The position numbers and the translations under genes were made by a program. Under the pieces are notes generated by a model. It made no database searches and was not told the origin of the DNA. It worked only from the letters and a program-made list of their open reading frames with translations. 48,834 nt of DNA from Deltaproteobacteria bacterium (GTDB taxonomy: Bacteria; Myxococcota_A; Polyangia; Haliangiales; JADYYK01): NCBI GenBank assembly GCA_020853705.1, contig JADYYK010000259.1:1-48834 (forward strand). The letters run 5' to 3'. This document shows positions 30,282-43,633 of this stretch, in pieces (within the stretch, counting starts at the first letter, position 1; each line of letters begins with the position of its first letter).

Positions 30282-32266
30282 TCACGCCGCAGTCACCCGC
30301 GCCGGGCATCCCCGAGCTGGGCCGGCGCTTCATCACCCTGGTGGTCTTCGTCGGCGTCGCCTTCCTGGTGCTGATCGGACGGCTGTGGCAGCTGCAGATC
30401 ATCGGCGGCGGCGAGAAGTACGAGCGGTCGATCAAGAACGTAGTGCGCGCGCACACGCTGCCGCCGGTGCGTGGCCTCATCAAGGATCGCACCGGCACCG
30501 TGCTGGCCGACAACCGCGCCGCGCACAGCGTGCTGGTGACCCCGCGCTCGTACACCGAGGCGGCGCACAAGCGGCTGAGCACGCTGCTGCGTCTGCAGCC
30601 CACACGCTCCATCGAGCTGTGGGACCGCGTGCTGGCGGGCAAGAAGAAGGACCAGTTCGAGCCGGTGGTGTTCTTCGAGGACGTCGATCGCGACGGCCTG
30701 GCCGCGCTGGCGCAGCACGAGGCCGAGCTGCCCGGCGTCAGCGTGGTCGGCTCGCTGCACCGGCGCTACCCCAACGCCACCCTGGCCAGCCACCTGCTCG
30801 GCTTCATGAACGAGATCGGCTCCAGCGAGCTGGCCTCGCGCGAGAAGCAGGGCTACCGCATGGGCGACGTCATCGGGCGCTCGGGGATCGAGCGCCAGTG
30901 GGAGTCCTACCTGCGCGGCGAGGCCGGCTACGAGAAGGTCGTGGTCGACGCCCACAACAAGGTGCTGACCGACGCCGCCAGCCGGTCGCTGATCCAGGGC
31001 CCGCCCTTCGTCAAGCCGGTGCCCGGCAGCGACGTCATCCTGACCATCGACGCCGAGCTGCAGCGCGCCACCGAGCGCGCGCTGCGCAACTGGCCCTCGG
31101 GCTCCGCCGTGGTGGTCGAGGTCGACACCGGGCGCATCCTGGCCATGGCCTCCAAGCCGGGGCTGGATCCCAACGAGCTGTCGGGCGGCCTGACCCGGGG
31201 CGCCGAGCAGCTGCTGATCGCCGATCCGCACCGGCCGCTGATCGACAAGTCGCTGCGCGAGAACTACTACCCGGGGTCGACCTTCAAGATCATCACCGCG
31301 CTGGCCGGCCTCGAGGACAACGTCATCGAGGGGCGCGAGCCGGTCATGTGCGCCGGCGAGTACGCGCTGGGCAGCACGCACTTCCGCTGCCACGGCGCGC
31401 ACAAGCTGGTCGACATGGTCTCGGCCATGACGCAGTCGTGCAACGTCTACTTCTACAAGCTGGCCGAGAAGGTCGGCATGGATCGGCTGGCCAAGTATGC
31501 CCGCGATTTCGGCTTCGGCGCGCCGACCGGCCTGGGGCTGAACGGCGAGGTGCCCGGCTTCATCCCGACCAAGGAGTTCTACGAGAAGAACTCGCGCGAG
31601 GGCTTCCGCATCGGCTTCACGCTGAACACCGGGATCGGGCAGGGCTCGACCAAGGTGACGGTGCTGCAGATGGCGCTGGCCTACGCGGCGGTCGCCAACG
31701 GCGGCAGCCTGATGCTGCCGCAGATCGTGCAGCGCATCGAGACCGCGGCCGGCGACCTGGTGCAGGAGTTTCCGCCCCGGCTGCGCCGTCGCGTGCAGGC
31801 GCGGCCGGAGTCGCTGGCCCTGCTGCGCGAGGGCCTGCTCGGCGTGGTCGCCGATCCGCGCGGGACGGCGTACGCCAACCGCATCGCCGAGGTCGAGGTC
31901 GCGGGCAAGACCGGCACCGCGCAGGTCAAGAAGCTGGCCAAGCAGTCGGAGCTCAAGTGGGAGGCCGGCAAGGACCACGCCTGGTTCGCGTCGTTCGCCC
32001 CGGCCTCGGCGCCCAAGATCGCGGTGGTGGTGCTGATCGAGCACGGCGGCAAGGGCGGCTCGGTGGCCGCGCCGGTGGCGATGGAGATCTACAAGTACTA
32101 CTTCCAGCACCTGGCGCCCGAGCTGATGACCCCGCGGGTGGTGGCGGGGCCGCCCGACGATCTCATGCACGAGGATCCCGAGACGGTGCCCGAGGGCAGC
32201 ACCGACGAGCTGCCCGGCATCCCGACCGCGCCGGCGCCGACCTCGGACCTGCTGTTCGGGCATTAG
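30278..32266 (+). CDS. mrdA: Penicillin-binding protein 2 (elongation transpeptidase)
   Basis: A 662-residue class B penicillin-binding protein. One N-terminal membrane helix (about 18-38, FITLVVFVGVAFLVLIGRLW), the pedestal domain with RGLIKDRTGTVLADN and ASHLLGFMNEI and GRSGIERQWESYLRG, and then the transpeptidase domain. The active-site motifs are S334-T-F-K337 (PGSTFKIITA), S387-C-N and K544-T-G (GKTGTAQ). It crosslinks peptidoglycan for side-wall growth together with the RodA glycosyltransferase encoded 10 bp downstream. The C terminus has a short acidic/Pro tail. Confidence 0.97.
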   Translation: MITPQSPAPGIPELGRRFITLVVFVGVAFLVLIGRLWQLQIIGGGEKYERSIKNVVRAHTLPPVRGLIKDRTGTVLADNRAAHSVLVTPRSYTEAAHKRLSTLLRLQPTRSIELWDRVLAGKKKDQFEPVVFFEDVDRDGLAALAQHEAELPGVSVVGSLHRRYPNATLASHLLGFMNEIGSSELASREKQGYRMGDVIGRSGIERQWESYLRGEAGYEKVVVDAHNKVLTDAASRSLIQGPPFVKPVPGSDVILTIDAELQRATERALRNWPSGSAVVVEVDTGRILAMASKPGLDPNELSGGLTRGAEQLLIADPHRPLIDKSLRENYYPGSTFKIITALAGLEDNVIEGREPVMCAGEYALGSTHFRCHGAHKLVDMVSAMTQSCNVYFYKLAEKVGMDRLAKYARDFGFGAPTGLGLNGEVPGFIPTKEFYEKNSREGFRIGFTLNTGIGQGSTKVTVLQMALAYAAVANGGSLMLPQIVQRIETAAGDLVQEFPPRLRRRVQARPESLALLREGLLGVVADPRGTAYANRIAEVEVAGKTGTAQVKKLAKQSELKWEAGKDHAWFASFAPASAPKIAVVVLIEHGGKGGSVAAPVAMEIYKYYFQHLAPELMTPRVVAGPPDDLMHEDPETVPEGSTDELPGIPTAPAPTSDLLFGH

Positions 32267-32276
32267 GACGACGACC

Positions 32277-33380
<1,104 letters not shown>

Positions 33381-33447
33381 AGTCGGGGGGTTGCGAGGGG
33401 GCGAAACCACCCGGGGCCGGCTGCCGTATTGTGGGCAGGAGGTCGTG

Positions 33448-34122
33448 ATGAAGGTTTCGACGCTGCTCGTGATGGTCCCCGGGGCTGTGCTGGCGCTGGT
33501 GCTGGGCGCCTGTTCGCGCAAGGAGCCGCCGGTGCGTGAGGGCGGCATGATGGCCGCGCGCCCGGGCAAGATGATGTCCGCCCCGACCGAGATGAAGCCG
33601 GGCATGGCGACCGAGACCGCGGTGTTCGGCATGGGCTGCTTCTGGGGCGCCGAGGAGCACTTCTACGGCCGCCCCGGGGTCCTCGCGACCTCGGTCGGCT
33701 ATGCCGGTGGCACCACCGAGCACCCGACCTACGAGCAGGTCTCCAGCCACACCACGCGCCACGCCGAGATCGTCAAGGTGGTGTTCGACCCCAGCAAGGT
33801 CAGCTATCAGCAGCTGCTGCAGATCTTCTGGGAGCAGCACGATCCGACCCAGGGCGACCGCCAGGGCAACGACATCGGCGACAGCTATCGCTCGGCGATC
33901 TACACCTTCAGCGCCGCCCAGCTGAACGCCGCGCTGGCCACCCGCGACGCCTACCAGGCCGCGCTGGCGAAGGCCGGTCACGGCAAGATCACCACCGAGA
34001 TCGCCCCCGCCGGCCCAGTCTACGACGCCGAGCCCTACCACCAGCAGTACTGCATCCGGAACCCCGAGGGCTACTGCGGCCACGGCGGCACCGGCGTCAG
34101 CTTCCCGATGGCCCAGCGCTAG
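33448..34122 (+). CDS. msrA: Peptide-methionine (S)-S-oxide reductase, lipoprotein form
   Basis: A 224-residue MsrA that repairs oxidised methionine. ATG 33448 is chosen for GCAGGAGG upstream and the lipoprotein signal peptide (LLVMVPGAVLALVLGAC, lipid cysteine C22). A Met-rich linker (Met at 34, 35, 42, 43, 49, 53) leads to the catalytic domain: nucleophile C64 in GMGCFWGAEEHF, then VGYAGGTTEHPTYEQVSSHT, HAEIVKVVFDP, FWEQHDPTQGDRQGNDIG and YHQQYCIRNPEGYCGHGG. Anchoring implies action in the periplasm or at the outer membrane, unlike the usual cytosolic enzyme. Its stop overlaps the stop of the convergent Uma2 gene within CTAG. Confidence 0.95.
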   Translation: MKVSTLLVMVPGAVLALVLGACSRKEPPVREGGMMAARPGKMMSAPTEMKPGMATETAVFGMGCFWGAEEHFYGRPGVLATSVGYAGGTTEHPTYEQVSSHTTRHAEIVKVVFDPSKVSYQQLLQIFWEQHDPTQGDRQGNDIGDSYRSAIYTFSAAQLNAALATRDAYQAALAKAGHGKITTEIAPAGPVYDAEPYHQQYCIRNPEGYCGHGGTGVSFPMAQR

Positions 34123-34128
34123 CCGGGC
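34111..34128. terminator. Hairpin over the shared stops of msrA and the Uma2 gene
   Basis: GCCCAGC-GCTA-GCCGGGC forms a 7-bp stem with one mismatch. The convergent genes share CTAG (34119-34122), which supplies both TAG stops and lies in or at the loop. The stem is short, so termination is uncertain. Confidence 0.4.
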
Positions 34129-34712
34129 GCCTGGCCTTCCCACCAGCGCGCGAGGTCGAGCTCGATGGCCTCGAAGGGCTGCACCCGCACTGACTCGCCC
34201 GAGTCCTCCCCGAAGACCTGCAACAGGACCCAGTGTCCGGCGGCGTCGAGCCGGAAGACCTCGAGCGTCCGCGCGATTGGATCGACAAGCCACGTCCATG
34301 CCACCTGCTCGCGCGCGTAGACGGGGAGCTTGCGCATCCGGTCATGCCGGACCGAACTCGGCGAGATGACCTCGCAGACCCAGTCGGGTGGCAACTCGAA
34401 CGCCGCGGTCGAGGGCAGCGCGGCCATGCGCTCGCGCCTCCAGCCTGCGAGGTCAGGCACCAGCACGTCACCGTGAAAGTGCAGCTCCGGCTCGTCGAGG
34501 ATCCACCAGCCACCCGGGCCCTTGGGTCCGCCCGGCTTGCGGTGGAAGGCCTGGTTCAGGTCGGCGCCCAGCGCGCTGGTTGCGGTCGCGTGTGCTGGCG
34601 CCGGTCGCGGTGACACCACCAGCTCGCCAGCGACGATCTCGCCAACGACATTGTCGGGCAGCGCCAGGAGGTCCTGGTAGGTCGCGCGCTTCGGACCGGG
34701 GCTGGACGACAT
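34119..34712 (-). CDS. Uma2 family (DUF820) restriction-endonuclease-fold protein
   Basis: A 197-residue Uma2-like protein. Typical blocks: YQDLLALPDNVVGEIVAGEL near the start, the PD-(D/E)xK-type core HGDVLVPDLAGWRRER, WVCEVISPSSVRHDRMRKLP, and YAREQVAWTWLVDPIARTLEVF. The presumed metal/catalytic residues (Asp of VPDL, Glu of CEVISPSS, Lys of DRMRKLP) are present. Members are abundant in cyanobacteria and myxobacteria; no substrate is established. It sits 22 bp after a lipoprotein gene on the same strand, and no antitoxin or mobile-element genes are near. Confidence 0.88.
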   Translation of the reverse strand: MSSSPGPKRATYQDLLALPDNVVGEIVAGELVVSPRPAPAHATATSALGADLNQAFHRKPGGPKGPGGWWILDEPELHFHGDVLVPDLAGWRRERMAALPSTAAFELPPDWVCEVISPSSVRHDRMRKLPVYAREQVAWTWLVDPIARTLEVFRLDAAGHWVLLQVFGEDSGESVRVQPFEAIELDLARWWEGQAPG

Positions 34713-34734
34713 GATCCCAGTGTAGCAGGCGCTC

Positions 34735-36567
34735 TCAGCGCGAGGTGAAGCTGCCCGGGACCACGGTCGCGGGCGCGACCACCGGCGCCACGGTCGCGGT
34801 CCACAGCCCGGGCAGCGCCGGCGTGCCCAGGGCGTCGGCGCGGCCGTCGCCGTCGTCGTCGCCGACGGGCACGGTGCCGCTCAGCATGAGGTCGGCGCCG
34901 CTGCCGTCGAGGGCGTCGAAGCTGCCCTGCAGGCGCACCCCGAGGCCGACCCGCGCGGCCGGGCAGGCCAGCGCGATGCAGCCCGCGGGTTGACCGGCCA
35001 GGGTGCACAGCCCGGCGTCCAGCGCCGCGCAGCCGCGCGTGGCGCCCATGCCGGCCTCGTCGACCAGCGCCACCGCCAGCGGCCTGGCGCTGCGCGGCAG
35101 CATGCGCGTCCCCAGCGACAGCTCGCCCAGCGCGCTGGCGACCAGCTGGCCCCAGCGCAGCGAGAAGCCGTGCGGCGCCAGCGTCGCGGTCTCGCCGGCG
35201 CTGTTCAGTGTCAGCTCGATGGCGACCTCGTCAGCGGCCAGCATCGGGCGCGCGGTCTCGGCCAGCACCACCTCGTGGGTGGCGCCGCCCAGGCGCAGAC
35301 GGGCCAGCTCCAGCGTGTGGCTGGCCTGGGCGCGACCCTCGCCCAGCGGCTGCGCGATCAGGCGCGACACCAGCTCGAGGCGCGACACCAGGGCGGCGAG
35401 CTCGACGTCGAGGCCCGAGACCCGGGTCGCCGCGGCGCCCGCGGTCTCGGTCATCAGGACCAGGGCGCGCGCCTCCAGGCTGGGCCCGCCGCCGACCGCG
35501 GCCGGCGCGGTCGCGCCGCGACAGGCCGCCGCCCCTGGCGTCCCGCTGGGCAGGTCGCCCCGCCGCGCGGTCAGCGCGTCGCGCACCGCGCCCGCGGGCA
35601 GCTCGGCCAGCACGGCGTCGACCAGGAGCTGCCCCGGCCCGCTGGCGCACCCCGCCAGTACCCGCCAGGGCGCGTCGGCGGCCGCCACCGCGTCGCTCAT
35701 CGCGCCGAGCTCCAGTGCGCTGTCGAGCACCAGCTCGCCGTCCAGCGCGACGCGCCGGTCGCGCGCGGGCACCGGGACCTCGATGCGCCGCCCCGGCGGC
35801 AGCTCGCGCCCGAGCAGGTCGACGCAGCCCTGCGCGCGTGTGTTGCCGACGCTGTCCTCGCCGCGCGCCAGCACCGCGTAGGGCATGCGCGGCAGCAGGT
35901 TGGCATAGCCGACCAGCTCGCCGAAGTGCAGCACGGTGCGCGGCGGGTAGAACGACGGCGGCGGCCCGGCGCCGGCCAGCAGCTTGCCGCAGGTCTGGTC
36001 GTCGTACAGGTGCACGCGCACGCGCGCGAAATCGGCCTCGGCGCGCACCCCGGTGTAGCGCGGGCGGACCTCCAGCGCGGCGAAGCCCTCCTCGGAGACC
36101 GCGACCTGGAACGTCGTCGGCAGCGCGCCCTCGGCGCTGGCGCTGACCAGGAAGCGGGTGCGCTGCCGCCCCGCGGTCAGGGTCACGCGCGCGATCCCGG
36201 CCTGATCGGTGATGGCGGCCGGGGCCGACAGGATCGACCCCGCCGGGCCGTCGGTGGGGCGCTCGGGATCCACGGTGATCGAGAAGCGCACCTCGGTGTC
36301 GGCCACCGGCTGGTGGCGGAAGTCGGTGTCGAGCACGCGCAGCTCGACGTTGCCCGCGAAGGCCAGGCCGATGTCGGGGCCGGGCGCCAGCGCGATCAGC
36401 TCGTCGGGCCCCGCCGGCCCGGCGTCGCTGCCGCCATGGGCGTTGTCGCCACAGCCGGCCAGCGCCAGCGCGAGCAGCGCAGCGCAGCACCGGAGCTGGA
36501 CCGAAGCAACACCACGCCGCCCTGCGGGCGTCTGGGTGTTTCCTCGGACCTGTGAATGGAACCTCAT
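34735..36567 (-). CDS. Lipoprotein with Big-1-like domain
   Basis: A 610-residue predicted lipoprotein. ATG 36567 gives a long basic leader and then LLALALAGC with lipid cysteine C39; no better start is in frame. Residues 60-150 resemble a bacterial Ig-like Big-1 domain (VELRVLDTDFRHQPVADTEV, FSITVDPERP, AITDQAGIARVTLTAG, RFLVSASAEGALPTTFQVAV). The rest is unassigned and beta-rich, with several Cys-bearing loops and a DDDGDGRADALG stretch near the C terminus (about 585) that could bind calcium. The frame continues open upstream antisense to dnaE, which I treat as chance. It is divergent from dnaE and 22 bp upstream of the Uma2 gene. Confidence 0.75.
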   Translation of the reverse strand: MRFHSQVRGNTQTPAGRRGVASVQLRCCAALLALALAGCGDNAHGGSDAGPAGPDELIALAPGPDIGLAFAGNVELRVLDTDFRHQPVADTEVRFSITVDPERPTDGPAGSILSAPAAITDQAGIARVTLTAGRQRTRFLVSASAEGALPTTFQVAVSEEGFAALEVRPRYTGVRAEADFARVRVHLYDDQTCGKLLAGAGPPPSFYPPRTVLHFGELVGYANLLPRMPYAVLARGEDSVGNTRAQGCVDLLGRELPPGRRIEVPVPARDRRVALDGELVLDSALELGAMSDAVAAADAPWRVLAGCASGPGQLLVDAVLAELPAGAVRDALTARRGDLPSGTPGAAACRGATAPAAVGGGPSLEARALVLMTETAGAAATRVSGLDVELAALVSRLELVSRLIAQPLGEGRAQASHTLELARLRLGGATHEVVLAETARPMLAADEVAIELTLNSAGETATLAPHGFSLRWGQLVASALGELSLGTRMLPRSARPLAVALVDEAGMGATRGCAALDAGLCTLAGQPAGCIALACPAARVGLGVRLQGSFDALDGSGADLMLSGTVPVGDDDGDGRADALGTPALPGLWTATVAPVVAPATVVPGSFTSR

Positions 36568-36602
36568 AAGCGCGTAGAACCCAAGCCAACTCGGGAACGT
36601 CC

Positions 36603-36630
36603 TTGCGATCTTACCCCCCTCCCGCATAGA
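36603..36630 (+). promoter_or_regulatory. Candidate dnaE promoter
   Basis: TTGCGA (36603-36608), 16-bp spacer, CATAGA (36625-36630). The predicted transcription start lies within a few bases of the GTG at 36640, where no Shine-Dalgarno is seen, so the message may be leaderless. The -10 is weak. Confidence 0.3.
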
Positions 36631-36639
36631 TCCACAATC

Positions 36640-40236
<3,597 letters not shown>

Positions 40237-40263
40237 GCGCGCGCCCCGTGCCATGATGGGGCC

Positions 40264-41682
40264 GTGAAGCGGGTGCTCTGGCTGGTTCCCGCGCTGGCGG
40301 GGTGCCTCTCGGTACCCGGCGCGCGCGAGCGTGATGGCGGGGCCGACGCCGGGCTCGACGCCGCGCTCGCCGATGGTGGTGGCGATGGCGGGCTCGCCGA
40401 TGGCGGCGCGGTCGACGCCGGCACCGGCGCCGACGCCGGCAGCTGCCGCGGCGAGGCCGCCCCGGGCGGCTTCCAGGGTGGCGTGCTGACCGACGCGCGC
40501 CGGGCCACCGGCGGCTGGCTGGAGCTGCCGCCCGGCACCACCAGCGGCAGCTATGTGTCACCGGTGTGGGACTTCGTCGAGGCCGGTGGCTTCGACCGGC
40601 TGCAGTGGCGGCAGCGCCGCCCGGCCGGTCACCCGCTGCCCGACGGGCCCTGGACGGCGGCCGAGAACGGCTTCCTCGAGGGTAACGCCGACCTGCGCGG
40701 CAGTCGCCTGCTGATGCACTTCGATCGCGCCAGCACCGCCAGCAGCTGGCAGGACAGCAGCGGCAACGGCCACGTCGCCAGCTGCACCACCTTCTGTCCG
40801 CAGGCGGTGGCCACGGGGCGCTTCGGGCGCGCGCTGCGCTTCGCCAGCGGCAGCACCGGCTCGCTGCTGACCATCCCCAACCACACCACGCTGGAGCCGC
40901 AGACCTTCACCGTCGCGGCCTGGGTGCGCGTGACCGGGGTGTCGCTGGGGCAGGGCGGCAACAACCACGGCGCCGTCATCATGAAGGGGCGCAACAACGC
41001 CGGGAATCCGTACGTGTCGTGGGGGCTCGAGTTCAACGATCAGGGCGGCAACGTGTTCCGCTGCTCGGTGGTCGCCGGCGGCACCACGGTCTACCTCGAC
41101 GGCCGCACCGCGTTCCCCAACCTGCCCACCGGCTGGCTCCATGTCGCGTGCACCTATGACGGCGCCGACGCCCGCCTGTACGTGAACGGCGTCGAGGACC
41201 AGAGTCGCAGCTTGACCGGCGCGGTTGGCTACAACCTGGCCGACAGCAACGACCTCACGCTGGGCATGTACTCGGGGTCGCAGCGCCTGACCGGCGACAT
41301 CGACGAGGTGCTGCTGGCGGGGCGCGGCTTCGGCCCCGGCGAGGTCCAGGATCTGTATCTGCGCGGGGCGCTGCGCCTGGGTGTGCAGCTGCGCCCGTGC
41401 GCCAACGCGACCTGCAGCGGGGCGCCGCCCTTCGCCGGCCCTGACGGCAGCGGCACCAGCGAGTTCACCGGCAACTGTCCGTCGGCCGGGCTGGGCGGCA
41501 TGAACCGGCGCGTGCTGCTCGACGGCAGCGCCGACTGTGACGGCAACGGCCTCGCCGACAGGAGCCCGGTCGAGGCCATCCTGGGGCAGGCGCGCTGGAT
41601 GCAGGCGCGCTTCCAGCTGGTCGGCGTGGCCGACCTCGGGCTGCCGTCACCGATGCTGGACGACTACTCGGTATGTCGCTGA
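40264..41682 (+). CDS. LamG-domain lipoprotein
   Basis: A 472-residue surface lipoprotein: lipobox LAGC with C14, then an Asp/Ala/Gly linker (DGGADAGLDAALADGG type) common in myxobacterial lipoproteins. Residues about 150-345 are a LamG/concanavalin-A-like fold (WQDSSGNGHVASC, GRALRFASGS, FTVAAWVRVTG, GWLHVACTYDGADARLYVNG, LTGDIDEVLLAGRGF). Such folds bind carbohydrate or protein. GTG start 40264, 27 bp after dnaE, so it may share the dnaE transcript. Its last ten bases overlap the TonB-dependent receptor gene, which suggests the two work together; a role as adhesin or receptor partner is inference. Confidence 0.82.
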   Translation: MKRVLWLVPALAGCLSVPGARERDGGADAGLDAALADGGGDGGLADGGAVDAGTGADAGSCRGEAAPGGFQGGVLTDARRATGGWLELPPGTTSGSYVSPVWDFVEAGGFDRLQWRQRRPAGHPLPDGPWTAAENGFLEGNADLRGSRLLMHFDRASTASSWQDSSGNGHVASCTTFCPQAVATGRFGRALRFASGSTGSLLTIPNHTTLEPQTFTVAAWVRVTGVSLGQGGNNHGAVIMKGRNNAGNPYVSWGLEFNDQGGNVFRCSVVAGGTTVYLDGRTAFPNLPTGWLHVACTYDGADARLYVNGVEDQSRSLTGAVGYNLADSNDLTLGMYSGSQRLTGDIDEVLLAGRGFGPGEVQDLYLRGALRLGVQLRPCANATCSGAPPFAGPDGSGTSEFTGNCPSAGLGGMNRRVLLDGSADCDGNGLADRSPVEAILGQARWMQARFQLVGVADLGLPSPMLDDYSVCR

Positions 41683-43622
41683 GGCGGGCGCTGGTCGGCG
41701 TCGCGCTGGTCGGGCAGCTGGCTGCGCGCGCGGGTGCCGAGACGGGCAGCGGCAGCGGCAGCGGCAGCGGCAGCGCGAGCGAGGACTACACCACCACGGT
41801 GGTCGGCGCGCGCAGCGAGGAGAAGAGCGCCTCTGAGCTGGAGGACGCCGCCATCTCGACCGACATCATCTCGCGCGAGGAGATCGAGGACAGCGGCGCC
41901 AGCGATCTGGCCACGCTGCTGCAGCAGCAGGGTGGCGTCGCCATCACCCGCGGCCTGGGTGGCTCGGCGGTCGAGCTGATGGGCCTCGGCAACGAGTACA
42001 CCGTGATCCTGGTCGACGGCCAGCGCGTGGTCGGCCGCGTCGACGGCACGCTGGATCTGGCGCGCCTCGGCCTCGAGCGGGTCGAGCGCATCGAGATCAT
42101 CAAGGGGCCGGCCTCGGCGGTGTATGGCGCCGACGCGCTCGCCGGCGTCATCAACATCGTGACCCGGCGCGCACCCGCGCGGACGACCGGCGAGGGCTCG
42201 CTGCGCTATGGCCAGGGCTCGCTGCTCGAGCTGGGCGTGGGCGGCGGGGTGCGGCGCGGCGGGCTCGGGGTCCGCCTCGGCGTCAGCATGCGGCGGCGCG
42301 ACGCCTGGGATCGTCATGACGAGAACCTGTCGACCGACGGCAGCGCGCTGGGCGAGGTCAGCGCCGACGGGCGCGTGGAGTGGCGCCGGCGCGGGCCGCG
42401 CAAGCTGCGCGTCACGGTGACCGCCGAGTATCTGCGCCGGGACCAGCAGGGCGTCGACGCCGCCGCCACCGGGGCCATCTTCGACACCCGCAACCTGACC
42501 GAGACGGCGTCGCTGCGGGTGACCCCCGAGTGGAGGCTGGGGCCGCGCACGCGCATGTCGGTGACGCTGTACGGGACCATGTGGCGCGATCAGCTGCTCG
42601 ATGACCAGCGCAACTCCGCCGAGCTCGACACCACGACCGACTCGCGCGAGGTGCTGGCGCAGCTCGAGGCCAACGTCGATCACAGCCTGGGGCGCCACCG
42701 CGTGGTGGTCGGGGGCGAGGCCGCGCTGGGGCAGCTGTCGTCGCCGCGCCTGGGCGCCGGCGAGGGCGGCAGCGGGCGTGGTGCGCTGTTCGCGGAGGAC
42801 CGCTGGGTGGTGCTGCCCCGGCGCGTGACCCTGCTGCCGGCGGCGCGGCTGGAGCTCGACTCCACCTATGGCGTGCACGGCACGCCGCGGCTGGCGGGGC
42901 GCTGGGACGCCAGCGCGCGCTGGGTGGTGCGCGGCTCGGTGGGGCTGGGCTTCCGCGCGCCGTCGTTCAAGGAGCGCCTGCTGCTGTTCGAGAACCCGGG
43001 CGCCGGCTATGTCATCGAGGGCAACCCCGACCTCGAACCCGAGACCTCGCTCTCGGAGACGCTGGCGGTGGAGTGGCGACAGGGCAAGCTGCTGCGCGTC
43101 AGCGTGGGCGGCTTTCGCAACGATCTCGAGAACCTGATCACCACAGTCTCGAACGGCGGCTCGGGCGAGGCGCTGCGCTTCACCTATGCCAACATCGGCA
43201 CCGCGCACACCCAGGGGCTGGAGCTCGGGCTGCGCGTGCGCTGGCGCCTGGTCAGCGCCGAGCTGGGATATACCTATACCGATGCGGTCGACACCAGCGA
43301 GGCAGCGGCGCAGCCGCTGGAGGGGCGCGCGACCCACCGGGCCAATGGCCAGGTCACGCTGCGCGCGCGCTGGGGGGGCTCGATGACCACCCGGGTGGCG
43401 CTGGTGGGGCCGCGGCCGTACTTCGTCGATGACGACGGCAACGGCAGCCTGGAGACCTTCGACGCCGCGACCTACGCCACCATCGACGCGCGCGCCGGCT
43501 ATGACATCTCCGAGGACTCCAGCGTCTTCGTGGGCGTCGACAACGTCACCGACGCCGGCGACACGCGCTTCACCACCCTGCCGCCCCGCCTGCTGTATGC
43601 GGGCGTGACGGCGAAGTTCTGA
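41673..43622 (+). CDS. TonB-dependent outer-membrane receptor (heme/cobalamin-receptor-like)
   Basis: A 649-residue receptor. Signal peptide about 1-22, a Gly/Ser repeat, a TonB-box-like TTTVVGA (about 40), then the plug (about 45-165: DIISREEIEDSGASDLATLL, YTVILVDGQRVVGRVDGT, RVERIEIIKGPASAVYGADA, LAGVINIVTRR). The 22-strand barrel follows and ends with the Phe-terminated beta-signal AGVTAKF. FRAP (427-430) and NPDL (451-454) match the FRAP/NPNL pair typical of heme receptors, but the His usually found between them is absent. The ligand is thus open: heme, cobalamin or another chelate. It is followed 11 bp later by HmuY-type lipoproteins. No inner-membrane transporter or TonB gene is in the window. 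Confidence 0.93.
   Translation: MSLRRALVGVALVGQLAARAGAETGSGSGSGSGSASEDYTTTVVGARSEEKSASELEDAAISTDIISREEIEDSGASDLATLLQQQGGVAITRGLGGSAVELMGLGNEYTVILVDGQRVVGRVDGTLDLARLGLERVERIEIIKGPASAVYGADALAGVINIVTRRAPARTTGEGSLRYGQGSLLELGVGGGVRRGGLGVRLGVSMRRRDAWDRHDENLSTDGSALGEVSADGRVEWRRRGPRKLRVTVTAEYLRRDQQGVDAAATGAIFDTRNLTETASLRVTPEWRLGPRTRMSVTLYGTMWRDQLLDDQRNSAELDTTTDSREVLAQLEANVDHSLGRHRVVVGGEAALGQLSSPRLGAGEGGSGRGALFAEDRWVVLPRRVTLLPAARLELDSTYGVHGTPRLAGRWDASARWVVRGSVGLGFRAPSFKERLLLFENPGAGYVIEGNPDLEPETSLSETLAVEWRQGKLLRVSVGGFRNDLENLITTVSNGGSGEALRFTYANIGTAHTQGLELGLRVRWRLVSAELGYTYTDAVDTSEAAAQPLEGRATHRANGQVTLRARWGGSMTTRVALVGPRPYFVDDDGNGSLETFDAATYATIDARAGYDISEDSSVFVGVDNVTDAGDTRFTTLPPRLLYAGVTAKF
41745..41774. repeat. 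GGCAGC tandem repeat (5 copies) in the receptor gene
   Basis: Five perfect copies of GGCAGC encode Gly-Ser repeats between the signal peptide and the TonB box. In-frame hexamers allow spacer length to change without disrupting the gene. Confidence 0.85.
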
Positions 43623-43633
43623 GGGATCGCACC

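Noticed and set aside
34119..34712. Uma2 gene as a restriction or toxin-antitoxin component
   Set aside because: No methyltransferase, antitoxin or mobile-element gene is adjacent.
40243..40262. Hairpin GCCCC-10-GGGGC between dnaE and the LamG lipoprotein as a terminator
   Set aside because: Only a 5-bp stem with a 10-base loop and no T-run; too weak to separate the two genes.
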